The notes: a model not told the origin generated them from the sequence alone. 64,000 nucleotides of DNA from Lachnospiraceae bacterium (GCA_009774175.1 VSNG01000011.1:1-64000), one strand, 5' to 3'. Positions 17,523 to 27,111 are shown, counted from the stretch's first letter. A program made the numbers and translations.

Positions 17523-18362
17523 TCACCCCTTCACGCTACCGTTCACCAGTCCCGCCACAAAAAATCTCTGACAGAAAATAAATACGGTCAGAATCGGCAG
17601 AAGACTAAAAACCGATAAGGCAAATACATAGCCCCACTGCGTAAACTGATGCTGTCCGAAAAACCCGGATATGGCAATCGGGATCGTCCGTTTCAGGTTA
17701 TCGTTGATCACGGTATTGGCCCACGGAAATTCTTCCCATGCCGTCAGAAAATTAAAAATGGAGACCGAAGCAATTCCCGGTTTCGCCAGCGGAATAATAA
17801 TTTTTACGAATACTGTAAGGACGCTTCCGCCGTCCATATAGGTCGCTTCATCCAACTCCTTCGGGATATTATCTACAAAGCCCTTAATCATAAAGGTCGA
17901 GTAGGGAATCGTCCACGCGGTATAAAAAGGAATCAGCCCGATCAACGAGTTAATGGCTTTTAGTTTTACCGCCAGCTGGTATTGTGGGATAATCAAAGTA
18001 AGTCCCGGAATGATCATCGTCAAAATAATAAAAGAAAACAAAATATTCTTCCCTGGAAACTGAAAGCGGGCGATCACATAACCCAATGCCGAAGCGATCA
18101 TCGCCGCCAGCAGGACAGCGCAGAGAGCCACAAAAATACTGTTGAAAAAATTGATATAAAACTTCCCCTGCCCCAGCACATAACGATAGTTTTCCAGGGT
18201 AATTTCATCAAGACCCGGAAGAAACCGGGGCGGGTATTCGTATAACGCACCGTTTGGCTTTAAAGACGTGCTCACCATGTAAACCATCGGCATCGCCACA
18301 ACCGCCAGCGCGCTGATCAGGAAAAAATGCAGAATCATTTGAATCGTTTTATTTTCTTTCAT
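17523..18362 (-). CDS. Carbohydrate ABC transporter permease, MalG/AraQ type
   Basis: 279 residues, six membrane helices, and the EAA loop ELDEATYMDGGSVLTVFVKIIIPLAKPG that contacts the ATPase. It ends in the family-typical GLVNGSVKG. It is the last gene of the lacI-amylase-SBP-permease-permease operon and pairs with the permease at 18377. No ATP-binding gene is present, so a shared MsmX-type ATPase encoded elsewhere probably energises it. Confidence 0.93.
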   Translation of the reverse strand: MKENKTIQMILHFFLISALAVVAMPMVYMVSTSLKPNGALYEYPPRFLPGLDEITLENYRYVLGQGKFYINFFNSIFVALCAVLLAAMIASALGYVIARFQFPGKNILFSFIILTMIIPGLTLIIPQYQLAVKLKAINSLIGLIPFYTAWTIPYSTFMIKGFVDNIPKELDEATYMDGGSVLTVFVKIIIPLAKPGIASVSIFNFLTAWEEFPWANTVINDNLKRTIPIAISGFFGQHQFTQWGYVFALSVFSLLPILTVFIFCQRFFVAGLVNGSVKG

Positions 18363-18376
18363 AGCTGCTCCTCCCT

Positions 18377-19255
18377 CTATTCTTTTTGCTGCATCATACG
18401 AAACTGGATCAGCGCAAGAATTGCCAGCACGATAGTGATGATAAACGACAGTGCCGCTGAATAACCGAAAGCTCCTGTGCCAAACGCCTTATGGTACATC
18501 CATGTAAGAACCACATCCGTTTTATGCCCCGGTTCCCCGCCGGTTATCATTTTCACGGAAGTAAAGACGTTGAATCCGCCGATGGTCAGCATGACCAGCG
18601 CAAACAGAATGGTTCCCCTGATACAAGGCAGGGTGATATGAAAAAGCTTTTTAACGGCGCCTGCGCCGTCGATGGCAGCGGCTTCATACAGGTCGGCGGG
18701 AACTGTCTGTAACGCCGCCAGAAATACTACCATATTCCAGCCGATTCCCTTCCATATCCCCAGAAACATGGCGATCCACAGACCGCTCCATCGGGTATCC
18801 AGCCACCGGATATTTTGAGAAGCAACGTGCACGACATTGACCAGAAAATAGTTGAGCAGACCTTCCGTGTTAAAAACATACTTAAACACCAGAGAAGCAA
18901 TGACCCATGACGTGATAACCGGCAGATAATATAATACGCGGTATCCCACCCGGAAGCGCGTTACCTGATTGATGAAAAAGGCCGTCAGAAACCCTAAAAT
19001 CATTTGCCCCGGAACCGTAACCAGCGTATATACCAGGGTATTGACAAATGCGACGCGAAAATACTGGTCGCCCAGCACATCCTTATAATTGTTTAATCCG
19101 ATAAAATCCTGACCGGAAATACTGCCAAAATTCCATTCGAAAAAGCTCATGTAAAAAAGCCTGATAATGGGATATGCCGTAAAGACAACAAAAATCAGTA
19201 ATCCCGGAAAAAGCAGCAGCCCTATTTGAAATTTTCCTTTTCTGGAAGTCTGCAT
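18377..19255 (-). CDS. Carbohydrate ABC transporter permease, MalF/UgpA type
   Basis: 292 residues, six membrane helices, and the EAA loop DLYEAAAIDGAGAVKKLFHITLP. It lies 14 bases upstream of its partner permease and 78 bases after the binding-protein gene. The substrate is inferred from the neighbouring neopullulanase to be a maltodextrin or a related alpha-glucan oligosaccharide. Confidence 0.93.
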   Translation of the reverse strand: MQTSRKGKFQIGLLLFPGLLIFVVFTAYPIIRLFYMSFFEWNFGSISGQDFIGLNNYKDVLGDQYFRVAFVNTLVYTLVTVPGQMILGFLTAFFINQVTRFRVGYRVLYYLPVITSWVIASLVFKYVFNTEGLLNYFLVNVVHVASQNIRWLDTRWSGLWIAMFLGIWKGIGWNMVVFLAALQTVPADLYEAAAIDGAGAVKKLFHITLPCIRGTILFALVMLTIGGFNVFTSVKMITGGEPGHKTDVVLTWMYHKAFGTGAFGYSAALSFIITIVLAILALIQFRMMQQKE

Positions 19256-19271
19256 AAAACTCCTTTCTTCT

Positions 19272-19293
19272 GGGGCTGTTTCGCAACAGCCCC
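19272..19293 (-). other. Intercistronic hairpin after the binding-protein gene
   Basis: GGGGCTGTT pairs perfectly with AACAGCCCC over a four-base loop. There is no T-tract. Such hairpins commonly protect binding-protein mRNA and lower the expression of the permeases downstream. Confidence 0.7.
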
Positions 19294-19333
19294 ATTTGAC
19301 TTTTAGACATGTGTCTTATATAATATTTTCATG

Positions 19334-20677
19334 TTATCTGGCTAACATCTCATCGAAAGTCACTGCCAGGTCATCCATTGCTTCTTTGGCCGTTTTTTCT
19401 CCATTCATGACAGCGGTCACGGCAACGGAAAGCTCGCTGTCCATTTCCGACCAGCAGGCAACGGTAGGACGGGATTTAGCCGTAGTGATCGCATCAATAA
19501 ACGGAGCGAAAGCGGCTCCTTTCACGGTATCGCTTTCCAGAGCTTCTTTGTTTACCGGTATCTGACCACATTTTGCCATTTCTTCCTGTGCAAAGGGGCT
19601 GGTCATGAATTTCATAAATTTCCACGCGGCGTCCTTATTTGCACTGTTAAACATTGCAATATCCTCGCCGCCAAGAACCGATACGGAGCCGCCCTTTCCT
19701 GCGGGGATTTCTGTTGTCGCATATGCAAAATCAGGATATGCGCCTTCCATCTCGGCAATTTTCCAGGGTCCCTCCAGCAGCATCATGTAACGTCCGGTAC
19801 CGAAACCGTCTGTCATGGGGATATCGCCGCTGTTCCATCCGGTGATCGCGCCTTCCGCATAGAGATCGGCAAGCGTTTGCACCGCTTCGATGGTTTCAGG
19901 GCTGTTAATATAGCCGGAGGCTTTGGTTTCCTCCTCATTGGTAATGGAACCGCCCATGCTCCAGATAAACGGGCACAGATTCCATCCTGCCAGTGCGGGT
20001 TCGTTATAACCCCACACCTGCTGACCGTTGTCATTGGTTCCCGATAGCGTTCTGGCTGCCGCGACAAATTCATCCATAGTCCCCGGAACACTGATTCCGG
20101 CGTCGGTAAAAGCCTGTACGTTATAAAACAATATTTTAGAATTGGTATTCAGGGCCAGACCATAGGAATGCCCGCCAACGCTGGCGGTACTCATTGCGCT
20201 GTCAAGTAATCCTGCAGCCACATCCTTGTAATCGGGCAGTTCCTCGTCAAGGGCAACGAGAATATTCATTTTTTCAAATTCAGGAATCCAGGCGCTGTCG
20301 AGACGGGCCACATCGGGAAGTGTGTCCGACTGTGCGCTGATCAGTATCTTTTCGTGCAGGTCGCCCCATTCATGCGATACGGCGTTCACCTTCACACCGG
20401 GGTTTTCTTCCTCGAACCGGGGGATCAGCACGTTCACCAGCGTATCGTTTTCAGCGGATTGCGCGCTGTAATGATGCCAGAAATTGATCGTAATTTCCTT
20501 TCCGCCCTGATCGGATGTTTCCGTATCCGCGGTTGTCTGATCCGTTACTTTGGTTATTTCCTGACTTTCAGAGTCGTTTTTCGTTTGTATTGGCGCAGAA
20601 CTACCACATCCTGCCAACGCCGCCAAGCATGTTGCAGCTGTGAGTAAATGCGCCAGTACTTTTTTACCTTTCTTCAT
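19334..20677 (-). CDS. Sugar-binding lipoprotein of ABC transporter (family 1 SBP)
   Basis: 447 residues. A lipoprotein signal peptide ends at LAGC with the lipidated Cys at 24. An acidic Ser/Thr linker follows and then the SBP fold (ITINFWHHYSAQSAENDTL... and GLALNTNSKILFYN). It is anchored outside the membrane and delivers sugar to the two permeases downstream. Its ATG overlaps the end of the amylase gene by 14 bases, and GGAGGG precedes it. Confidence 0.93.
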   Translation of the reverse strand: MKKGKKVLAHLLTAATCLAALAGCGSSAPIQTKNDSESQEITKVTDQTTADTETSDQGGKEITINFWHHYSAQSAENDTLVNVLIPRFEEENPGVKVNAVSHEWGDLHEKILISAQSDTLPDVARLDSAWIPEFEKMNILVALDEELPDYKDVAAGLLDSAMSTASVGGHSYGLALNTNSKILFYNVQAFTDAGISVPGTMDEFVAAARTLSGTNDNGQQVWGYNEPALAGWNLCPFIWSMGGSITNEEETKASGYINSPETIEAVQTLADLYAEGAITGWNSGDIPMTDGFGTGRYMMLLEGPWKIAEMEGAYPDFAYATTEIPAGKGGSVSVLGGEDIAMFNSANKDAAWKFMKFMTSPFAQEEMAKCGQIPVNKEALESDTVKGAAFAPFIDAITTAKSRPTVACWSEMDSELSVAVTAVMNGEKTAKEAMDDLAVTFDEMLAR

Positions 20678-22481
20678 ATGGATACCCTCCTTTTTTCTTG
20701 ATTACTTTAACGGCATAAGGCTGTATTTCCATCACAACCGCCGTCCTGTAAGCTTCCTCATTCCGATCACTGACCTTCTCAGTCAACCATTCCGTCGGAT
20801 ATGCTTCCTCGTTCTCTGATAACAGATCAATATATACAGTATCATCCGCCACGGGACAGAAAACTCTTTGGGAAACCGAACTGTTATTGAACAGAGCGTA
20901 AATCCGCTGCGGATCTTTCTTCTCTTTTTCATATCTGACAAATCCAAAGACGGATTTTTCATTGTCCGCCAGAATGGTTCTGCAGCCGCCCCTCCGAATA
21001 CAGGAATATATCCTGCGCAGAGAAATCAGTTTTTTGTACCATTGCCAAAGCTCCCTGTCCGCCTTTTCATCCCATATCATGCATCTGCGGCAGTCAGGAT
21101 CGTTTTCCCCCGTCATACCCGCCTCGTCGCCATAATAAATGGCAGGCGAACCGACAAACAGCATCTGGAAGGCTGCGGCCAGCTTTAACTTTTTCTTATT
21201 CTCCCCGCAAAATCGCAAAAACCGTTCCGTGTCATGACTATCCAGAAGATTATACAGAAGCTGGCAGGTTTCTTCCCGATACAACGCGATTATGTTGTTA
21301 ATGCGATTGTTAAAAGCTTCTGTGGAAATCACATTTTTTCCGAAATAATCCCTGACCGCATCCCGAAACAGGTAATTCATTACGCTGTCCAGCTGATTTC
21401 CCCTGAGCATTCTGCCGCCATATCCCCAGGTCTCTCCTAACAAAATACATCCCGGATAGTCTTTTTTCAAAACCAGTCGCGCCGCTTCCCAGACCGAAGC
21501 GTCCACCTCGTCCGCAACATCCAGCCGCCAGCCGTCTATCCGATATTCTTTCAGCCAGTGCTCCATCACGCCGATGATATAGCTTCTGACTTCCGGATTC
21601 GCCGTATTCAGCTTGGGCATATACGGATAGGCTCCTACGCACTCGTAAGCGTCCTCGGAAACTGTCACCGGAAATTTTTCTATCAGAAACCAGTCCTGAT
21701 AAGCGGATTGTTCCTGATTTTGTAAAACATCCTGAAAATAAGGAAAATGGATGCCGGTATGGTTAAAGACCCCGTCCAGAATAATGCGGATATCCTGCTC
21801 GTGGCACTGTTCCACCAGTTCTCTGAACTCTTCATTGGTTCCGAAAGCCGGATCAATCCGATAGTAGTCCGTCGTAGCGTATTTGTGGTTAAAATCCCCT
21901 TCGAAAATCGGAGTCAGATACAGGCACTCAACACCCAGCTCTTTCAGGTACGGAATCTTTTTCATGATCCCTCTCAGATCGCCGCCCATATAGTTTTCTC
22001 TGGTCGGGGGATTTCCCCACGCCTCTGCACCCACAGGATCGTTGCCGCTGTCTCCATTGAAAAAACGCTCGGGAAATATCTGATAATAAATAATGCCCTC
22101 CGCCCAGGCGGGTGTAGTAACGACGTCATTCCCGTTTGCATACAGGTACTCGAAAAATCCGTCCTCCGGCGGTTTGTCATCAACGCCGTACGCCGAGAAA
22201 TACCATGTTTCCCCATGCATATCTTCCAATATAAAATAATATTTCTGATACCGTGCAATTTTGGAAAAAATCACCTGACACCGAAAGTAATCAAACAACC
22301 CGTCTCTGGCATAGCATTCCATACGCTGCGTCTTTTTTACGCCGTCGTCTCTGTTCCAATAGATCACCTTACATTTTTGTATTTCCTTTTTGGCAGTTCG
22401 TATTCTGAAAACCAACCGATCTCTGGCCGTCGGATAAATAAACTCCTCTGTATTTCTATGTAAAACTGCCTCCCTCTTCAA
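20664..22481 (-). CDS. GH13 neopullulanase/cyclomaltodextrinase-type alpha-glycosidase
   Basis: 605 residues without a signal peptide, so cytoplasmic. An N-terminal beta-domain (about 1-120) is followed by a GH13 barrel with all four conserved regions: DGVFNH (236-241), GWRLDVADE with the nucleophile Asp321, GETW with the acid/base Glu350, and LLDSHDTERF with Asp417. The C-terminal beta-domain starts at about 515. This is the layout of cyclomaltodextrinase, neopullulanase and maltogenic amylase, which cleave imported dextrins. It lies between lacI and the transporter genes. Confidence 0.93.
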   Translation of the reverse strand: MKREAVLHRNTEEFIYPTARDRLVFRIRTAKKEIQKCKVIYWNRDDGVKKTQRMECYARDGLFDYFRCQVIFSKIARYQKYYFILEDMHGETWYFSAYGVDDKPPEDGFFEYLYANGNDVVTTPAWAEGIIYYQIFPERFFNGDSGNDPVGAEAWGNPPTRENYMGGDLRGIMKKIPYLKELGVECLYLTPIFEGDFNHKYATTDYYRIDPAFGTNEEFRELVEQCHEQDIRIILDGVFNHTGIHFPYFQDVLQNQEQSAYQDWFLIEKFPVTVSEDAYECVGAYPYMPKLNTANPEVRSYIIGVMEHWLKEYRIDGWRLDVADEVDASVWEAARLVLKKDYPGCILLGETWGYGGRMLRGNQLDSVMNYLFRDAVRDYFGKNVISTEAFNNRINNIIALYREETCQLLYNLLDSHDTERFLRFCGENKKKLKLAAAFQMLFVGSPAIYYGDEAGMTGENDPDCRRCMIWDEKADRELWQWYKKLISLRRIYSCIRRGGCRTILADNEKSVFGFVRYEKEKKDPQRIYALFNNSSVSQRVFCPVADDTVYIDLLSENEEAYPTEWLTEKVSDRNEEAYRTAVVMEIQPYAVKVIKKKGGYPYEER

Positions 22482-22487
22482 ATCCTT

Positions 22488-23504
22488 TCACCTCTTTTCC
22501 GTAGATTTTCTTTCAATAATACTGGTCTTAATTAAAATCGCTTCCTCCTTTCCGTTCTGATGTCTGATCATATCAAATAATGTAGCGGCCGCCCGCTCCC
22601 CCAGCAGATAGGTGTTGATATCCACGGCAGTAAGAGGCGGATCAAGATATTCGGCGAGCGGATAGTTATCAAAAGTGACAATTCCCATCTGCTCCGGCAC
22701 CGCAATCCTGTTTTTCCTTAATTCCCGCAGTACATGATATGCAACGATATTGTTGGTACAGATAATGCTGTCGGCCTTCGGATGCTTCTCTGACAGCGCC
22801 TTCACTTTTTCCGCAATGACCGCTTCGCCTGCGGCACATTCTGTCACATCGTTTTCGTCCGCAGACAAACCGTGATTCTGAAGTTCTTTGATGAAGCCCC
22901 GGATTCTCTTTTTTTCAAAAATATTATCTTCGTTTTCTATAAATAAAACCGGATGCCTATAACCGCGCTGCAGCAGATGCCCCACTGCCAGCCGCCCTCC
23001 TTCCTCATTGTCCATGTCTACCCAATTCTTCCCGGGATAAAATTCGTCCGGCTCTCCCATCACAACAAACGGAAAATTATTTTCTGTCAGAAGCGCCGTC
23101 AGCTCTTGTGTAATTCCGGATACCGGCAAAATGATGCCGTCTATTTTATGCTCCAAAACCAAATTTCTAACGGCATTCCCCCTTTCGCTTTCCGCGTTGT
23201 TGGCGATCAGTAGATTGTACCCCATACGCTGCGTTACATGCTCAATCGCGCTGACTGATTTGATAAAAAAGGTATTGGCATAAGCGTCGCTGTTTCCGGC
23301 ATCCATCACCAGACCGATCGTAAACGTATTGCCATTGACAAGGCTTCTTGCCTGAATGTTGGGATGATAGTCCAGCTCTTTCATTGCCGCCATAATTTTC
23401 TTTTTGGTCTCTTCCGATATCGCGGCCGTCCCATTGATCACTCTGGACACGGTGGAGGGATTTACGCCCACTCTTTTTGCTATGTCTTTGATTGTAGCTG
23501 CCAT
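22488..23504 (-). CDS. LacI-family repressor of the neopullulanase operon
   Basis: 338 residues. An N-terminal helix-turn-helix (TIKDIAKRVGVNPSTVSRVING) and hinge helix are followed by a sugar-binding domain. It is the first gene of the operon, ahead of the amylase by six bases. Two identical 14-bp operators precede it, so it very probably represses itself and the whole operon, with an oligosaccharide as inducer. The ATG at 23504 follows AAAAGGAG; an upstream frame to 23537 would run through the operator. Confidence 0.94.
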   Translation of the reverse strand: MAATIKDIAKRVGVNPSTVSRVINGTAAISEETKKKIMAAMKELDYHPNIQARSLVNGNTFTIGLVMDAGNSDAYANTFFIKSVSAIEHVTQRMGYNLLIANNAESERGNAVRNLVLEHKIDGIILPVSGITQELTALLTENNFPFVVMGEPDEFYPGKNWVDMDNEEGGRLAVGHLLQRGYRHPVLFIENEDNIFEKKRIRGFIKELQNHGLSADENDVTECAAGEAVIAEKVKALSEKHPKADSIICTNNIVAYHVLRELRKNRIAVPEQMGIVTFDNYPLAEYLDPPLTAVDINTYLLGERAAATLFDMIRHQNGKEEAILIKTSIIERKSTEKR

Positions 23505-23520
23505 AAAAATTCTCCTTTTG

Positions 23521-23534
23521 TGCAAACGTTTGCA
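23521..23534. promoter_or_regulatory. LacI-family operator O2
   Basis: Perfect palindrome TGCAAACGTTTGCA, with the central CG typical of LacI operators. It sits 17 bases before the lacI start, next to the ribosome site. Confidence 0.88.
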
Positions 23535-23554
23535 CATCTTGTTAAAAAAAATAA

Positions 23555-23568
23555 TGCAAACGTTTGCA
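23555..23568. promoter_or_regulatory. LacI-family operator O1
   Basis: Second identical TGCAAACGTTTGCA, 34 bases from the first. It begins 12 bases downstream of the -10 box, so bound repressor would cover or directly follow the transcription start. Confidence 0.9.
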
Positions 23569-23580
23569 TTTATTAATTTG

Positions 23581-23609
23581 ATTATACTTTATTATTGTTC
23601 CTTTGTCAA
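23581..23609 (-). promoter_or_regulatory. Consensus sigma-A promoter of the lacI-amylase-ABC operon
   Basis: A perfect TTGACA (23609-23604) and perfect TATAAT (23586-23581) have a 17-bp spacer on the minus strand. Confidence 0.9.
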
Positions 23610-23794
23610 TTACCTTTCGTACCGCTGTACTCGCCGCTCTTTTGCGCCGCCGCTTGCACAGGCTGCACAGCCCCAATATATATCCTTTTGAATTTTTCAC
23701 ATTCCTGAGACAATTTATCTCGCAAAAAGATGTATTCCATGAGATAATATATACATAAATACTGACAGCGTCTGTACGCAAAAAGGAGCCCCAC

Positions 23795-24298
23795 ATGGAA
23801 ATCGAACGCAAATTCACAGTAAAAACCCTACCGGTCAATCTGGAATCCTACCCCTGCCATATCATCGAACAGGCCTATCTGAACACTGACCCTGTTGTCA
23901 GAATCCGCAGAGAGGACGATTCCTGTTATCTGACCTACAAAGGAAAAGGACTGCTCCAGCGGGAAGAGTACAACCTTCCCCTGAACAAGACTTCCTACTA
24001 TCATCTGCGGGAAAAGGCTGACGGAAATATCATCTCAAAAAAACGGTATGTCATTCCCATCGACCGTCCGGCGTTTAACCCGACATATATGTCGTCTGCC
24101 GGAAATAAGATTGACCAGCTTAGTCTTTGCGTGGAGCTGGATATTTTTGAGCCTCCCTTCGCTCCTTTAGTGATTGCGGAAGTGGAATTTCCTGACAGGG
24201 AAACGGCGGAAGCGTTTCTCCCGCTTGACTGGTTTAGTCAAGACGTAACAAACGATCCCGCCTACCATAATTCCAATCTCAGCCGGCAGAGTTTCTGA
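23795..24298 (+). CDS. CYTH-domain protein (inorganic triphosphatase-like)
   Basis: 167 residues beginning with the hallmark EIERKF at 2-7. It shows the usual alternating basic and acidic strands: VRIRRE, YLTYKGKG, KKRYVIP, CVELDIF and IAEVEFPD. CYTH enzymes bind a triphosphate inside a beta-tunnel with two metal ions; bacterial members hydrolyse tripolyphosphate or thiamine triphosphate, or act as class IV adenylate cyclases. The short single-domain form without CHAD fits a triphosphatase best. AAAAAGGAG precedes the ATG. It lies between the two sugar operons but has no obvious link to them. Confidence 0.88.
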   Translation: MEIERKFTVKTLPVNLESYPCHIIEQAYLNTDPVVRIRREDDSCYLTYKGKGLLQREEYNLPLNKTSYYHLREKADGNIISKKRYVIPIDRPAFNPTYMSSAGNKIDQLSLCVELDIFEPPFAPLVIAEVEFPDRETAEAFLPLDWFSQDVTNDPAYHNSNLSRQSF

Positions 24299-24344
24299 CT
24301 CTGCTTCCGCCGGGTTCCGTCTCTGGTTTATACGCGCAAAAAGA

Positions 24345-24361
24345 CCGTGCTCTCAGCACGG
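24345..24361 (-). terminator. Intrinsic terminator overlapping the end of the malQ-linked lacI
   Basis: CCGTGCT pairs with AGCACGG and is followed by TCTTTTTG on the minus strand. The TGA stop codon lies in the hairpin. Confidence 0.8.
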
Positions 24362-25384
24362 CCCTGTCGATTCCCGTTCCACCAGCTGCGCCGGAAAAAC
24401 AATCTGCTGGTGTTCCTTACGTTTTGCAATCACGTCCAGAAGAAGACGGATCGTCTTCTTCGCAATCTCCTCCACCGGCTGTTTGATCGTCGTCAGCTTC
24501 GGATTATAATACTCTCCCATTTCAATACCGTCATATCCGGCCACCGAGATATCCTCGGGAATCCGCTTTCCCGCCTCGTGCACCGCCCGGCATGCGCCGA
24601 TGGCCAGCGAATCGGCCACCGCATAGATGGCAGTCACCTCCTGCCCGGACTCCAACAGCTTTTTCGCCGTCAGATAACCGTTCTCCATGGAATAGTGGTC
24701 GATATCTTCCTGCACATAACAGATAAGCTCCTCCGGCACTGTTATTCCCCGTTCATGAAAAGCCCGTCTGAATCCCTCCGTGCGCAGGCGTCCGATGGGC
24801 AGGTCTGACCGCTCTGTAATCAGAGCGATCCGCCTGTGTCCCAAACTTAACAGATATTCCGTCATTCTTTTGCTTTCCAGTCTGTCGTCCACCGCAATGT
24901 TGGAAAATTCCACCTTATTCATCTGATCCGGTACATTCACTCCGATGGTACTGAAAATAAAAGGCACATTCAGTTTTCTGAGTTTTTCCTCGGAATGCTC
25001 AAACCTGCCGCCCAGAAAGACAATCCCGCGAAGCCGTTTTTCCTTCTCCAGCTCCAGCGCCACATCAATCTCATCCTCCTGCGCCTCCACATGCCGAAGC
25101 ACCAGCGCATACCTGTTTCGCTGCGTCTCCTCCTCAATGATCTGAATCATGTTGCTGAAAAAGGGATTGGTAATTCCCTTCACCAGAACGGCAATACATT
25201 TTGCATCCGTTCTCTTTAAATTTCTCGCACTGTTATTCGGAATAAAACCGGCTTTCTCGATCTCTTCCAGAATCATTTTTTTTGTTTCCGGGTTAATGTC
25301 CGGATGATTATTGATCGCGCGGGAAACCGTACTGATTCCCACTCCGCATTGTTTCGCTATATCCTTGATCGTAATCTCCGCCAT
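24353..25384 (-). CDS. LacI-family regulator linked to malQ
   Basis: 343 residues: helix-turn-helix (TIKDIAKQCGVGISTVSRAINN), hinge, and a periplasmic-binding-like effector domain with LVKGITNPFFSNMIQ. It lies 62 bases after malQ on the same strand. It is the likely MalR-type repressor of the SBP-permease-permease and malQ promoters, both of which carry LacI-like operators. GGGGGATACAG precedes the ATG. Confidence 0.93.
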   Translation of the reverse strand: MAEITIKDIAKQCGVGISTVSRAINNHPDINPETKKMILEEIEKAGFIPNNSARNLKRTDAKCIAVLVKGITNPFFSNMIQIIEEETQRNRYALVLRHVEAQEDEIDVALELEKEKRLRGIVFLGGRFEHSEEKLRKLNVPFIFSTIGVNVPDQMNKVEFSNIAVDDRLESKRMTEYLLSLGHRRIALITERSDLPIGRLRTEGFRRAFHERGITVPEELICYVQEDIDHYSMENGYLTAKKLLESGQEVTAIYAVADSLAIGACRAVHEAGKRIPEDISVAGYDGIEMGEYYNPKLTTIKQPVEEIAKKTIRLLLDVIAKRKEHQQIVFPAQLVERESTGPC

Positions 25385-25446
25385 CTGTATCCCCCAACAT
25401 ACTGCATTCTATCTATCCTGTGCCTGTCTTTTGGCAGACACAGATA

Positions 25447-26931
25447 TTACCCTTTTACAGCTCGCCCATAAAGTCTGGTCATCTCCAGAATCCGATCTGC
25501 CAGCTCCTGCGTAAACTGTCCGGGCAACATCCGCCATTTCCAGTTTGTGCCCAGCGTTGACGGCATATTGGTTCTTGCTTCTGTCCCAAGCCCCAGATAA
25601 TCCTGCATCGGAATCACACAGGTATCAGATACGCTGGCCATGGCCGCTCTGATAAATTCCCATTGAATATCTTTTTTTGCCTTAATGTTCAGATAACGCT
25701 TTGCAAAAGCCTTATCCTTACGGTTCAGTTTCTCGTACCATCCAAGCGTGGTATCGTTATCATGGGTACCCGTATAGACTATGCTGTTTGCCACATAATT
25801 GTGAGGCAGATAATCGCTTTCCTCTCTGGAATCAAAGGCAAACTGCAGGATTTTCATACCGGGATACCCCGTTTTCCTTACCAGATTTATGACTGATTTA
25901 GTCAAAAATCCGAGATCCTCCGCGATCACAGCCTTTTTGCCAAGTTTCGCCTTCATGGTCTGGAAGATGTCATAACCGGGCCCTTTTTCCCAATGGCCAA
26001 ATTCCGCCGTCTCATCCCCATAGGGAATGGAATAATACTCGTCAAAGCCTCTGAAATGGTCAATCCGCACCACATCATAGAGCTTATAGCAATAACCAAT
26101 CCGCTTCATCCACCAGACGTAATCCGTTTTCTTATGATAATCCCAACGGTACAGAGGATTGCCCCAAAGCTGCCCCGTAGCTGAAAACGCATCCGGCGGA
26201 CATCCCGCCACCGCCGTGGGTGTCAACGTTTTATCCAGCTGGAAAAGCTCCGGGTTCGCCCAGGTATCCGAACTGTCAAAAGCTACATAGATGGGAATGT
26301 CCCCGATAATCTCAATTTTCTTTTTATTTGCATATTCCTTCAGCGCAAACCACTGCTTCGCAAACAGATATTGCTGGAACTGATAAAACGCTATTTCCTC
26401 CGCATATTTTTCGGAGTACTTCTTTATCGCCTCCGGCTTGCGGAGCTTGATATCCTCATCCCACTCGGCCCAGCTCTTACCGTCAAAAGCATTCTTCACC
26501 GCCATATAAAGAGCATAATCCCTAAGCCAGTAAGCGTTCTCCTCCACAAAGCTCTGATACGCTTCTTCCTTCTCGATATGGCTGTTTTTAAAAGCTTTCT
26601 TTAACACCTTAAAGCGTGACAGATAGATTTTCTCATAGTCCACGTATTCGGCGTCATCGCCGAAATCATAGCCTTCACAATCCGCTTTTGTCAGAAGTCC
26701 ATCCTCAACCAGCGACTCCAGATCAATGTAATAGGGATTACCCGCGAACGTGGAAAAAGACTGATATGGCGAATCGCCATAACCCGTGGGACCAAGCGGC
26801 AGGATCTGCCAGTAAGACTGCCCCGCTTTTTCTAAAAGATCGATAAAAGTGTATGCCTCCCTGGAAAAGGCGCCAATCCCGTATTGGGACGGGATTGCGG
26901 AAACAGGCAGTAAAACACCGCTCTTTCTCAT
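25447..26931 (-). CDS. malQ: 4-alpha-glucanotransferase (amylomaltase, GH77)
   Basis: 494 residues, full length for Firmicutes MalQ. GH77 landmarks include SPYQSFSTFAGNPYYIDL near the N-terminus, GDIPIYVAFDSSDTW, the nucleophile Asp in VVRIDHFRGFDEYY, the acid/base Glu in VIAEDLGF, and the stabilising Asp in GTHDNDT. It disproportionates maltodextrins in the cytoplasm, releasing glucose and longer chains. It has its own promoter and operator upstream and is followed by the lacI gene. Confidence 0.97.
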   Translation of the reverse strand: MRKSGVLLPVSAIPSQYGIGAFSREAYTFIDLLEKAGQSYWQILPLGPTGYGDSPYQSFSTFAGNPYYIDLESLVEDGLLTKADCEGYDFGDDAEYVDYEKIYLSRFKVLKKAFKNSHIEKEEAYQSFVEENAYWLRDYALYMAVKNAFDGKSWAEWDEDIKLRKPEAIKKYSEKYAEEIAFYQFQQYLFAKQWFALKEYANKKKIEIIGDIPIYVAFDSSDTWANPELFQLDKTLTPTAVAGCPPDAFSATGQLWGNPLYRWDYHKKTDYVWWMKRIGYCYKLYDVVRIDHFRGFDEYYSIPYGDETAEFGHWEKGPGYDIFQTMKAKLGKKAVIAEDLGFLTKSVINLVRKTGYPGMKILQFAFDSREESDYLPHNYVANSIVYTGTHDNDTTLGWYEKLNRKDKAFAKRYLNIKAKKDIQWEFIRAAMASVSDTCVIPMQDYLGLGTEARTNMPSTLGTNWKWRMLPGQFTQELADRILEMTRLYGRAVKG

Positions 26932-26972
26932 AACACTGCAATTCCTTTCCTGTCCATCGACCCAAATTATTC

Positions 26973-26986
26973 AGAAATCGATTTCT
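26973..26986. promoter_or_regulatory. Palindromic operator upstream of malQ
   Basis: Perfect 14-bp palindrome AGAAATCGATTTCT with a central CG. It starts just downstream of the malQ -10 box, so it resembles the operator placement of the first sugar operon. Confidence 0.65.
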
Positions 26987-26992
26987 ATATGA

Positions 26993-27021
26993 ATTTTACT
27001 ACTTTTTGTCGAAAATGGCAA
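26993..27021 (-). promoter_or_regulatory. Promoter of malQ-lacI
   Basis: TTGCCA (27021-27016) and TAAAAT (26998-26993) are 17 bp apart on the minus strand. Confidence 0.6.
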
Positions 27022-27058
27022 GCTCGATACATGCTTTAAAGCCTGACAAAATTCATAC

Positions 27059-27087
27059 GGAGAATGCCCGTTATCCGGGCATTCTCC
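27059..27087 (-). terminator. Hairpin ending the transporter transcript before malQ
   Basis: A 12-bp perfect stem (GGAGAATGCCCG with CGGGCATTCTCC) lies just after the permease stop. The T-tract after it is weak, so partial termination or mRNA protection is possible. Confidence 0.55.
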
Positions 27088-27111
27088 TGCGCGAGACATG
27101 GAATTCCCGCA

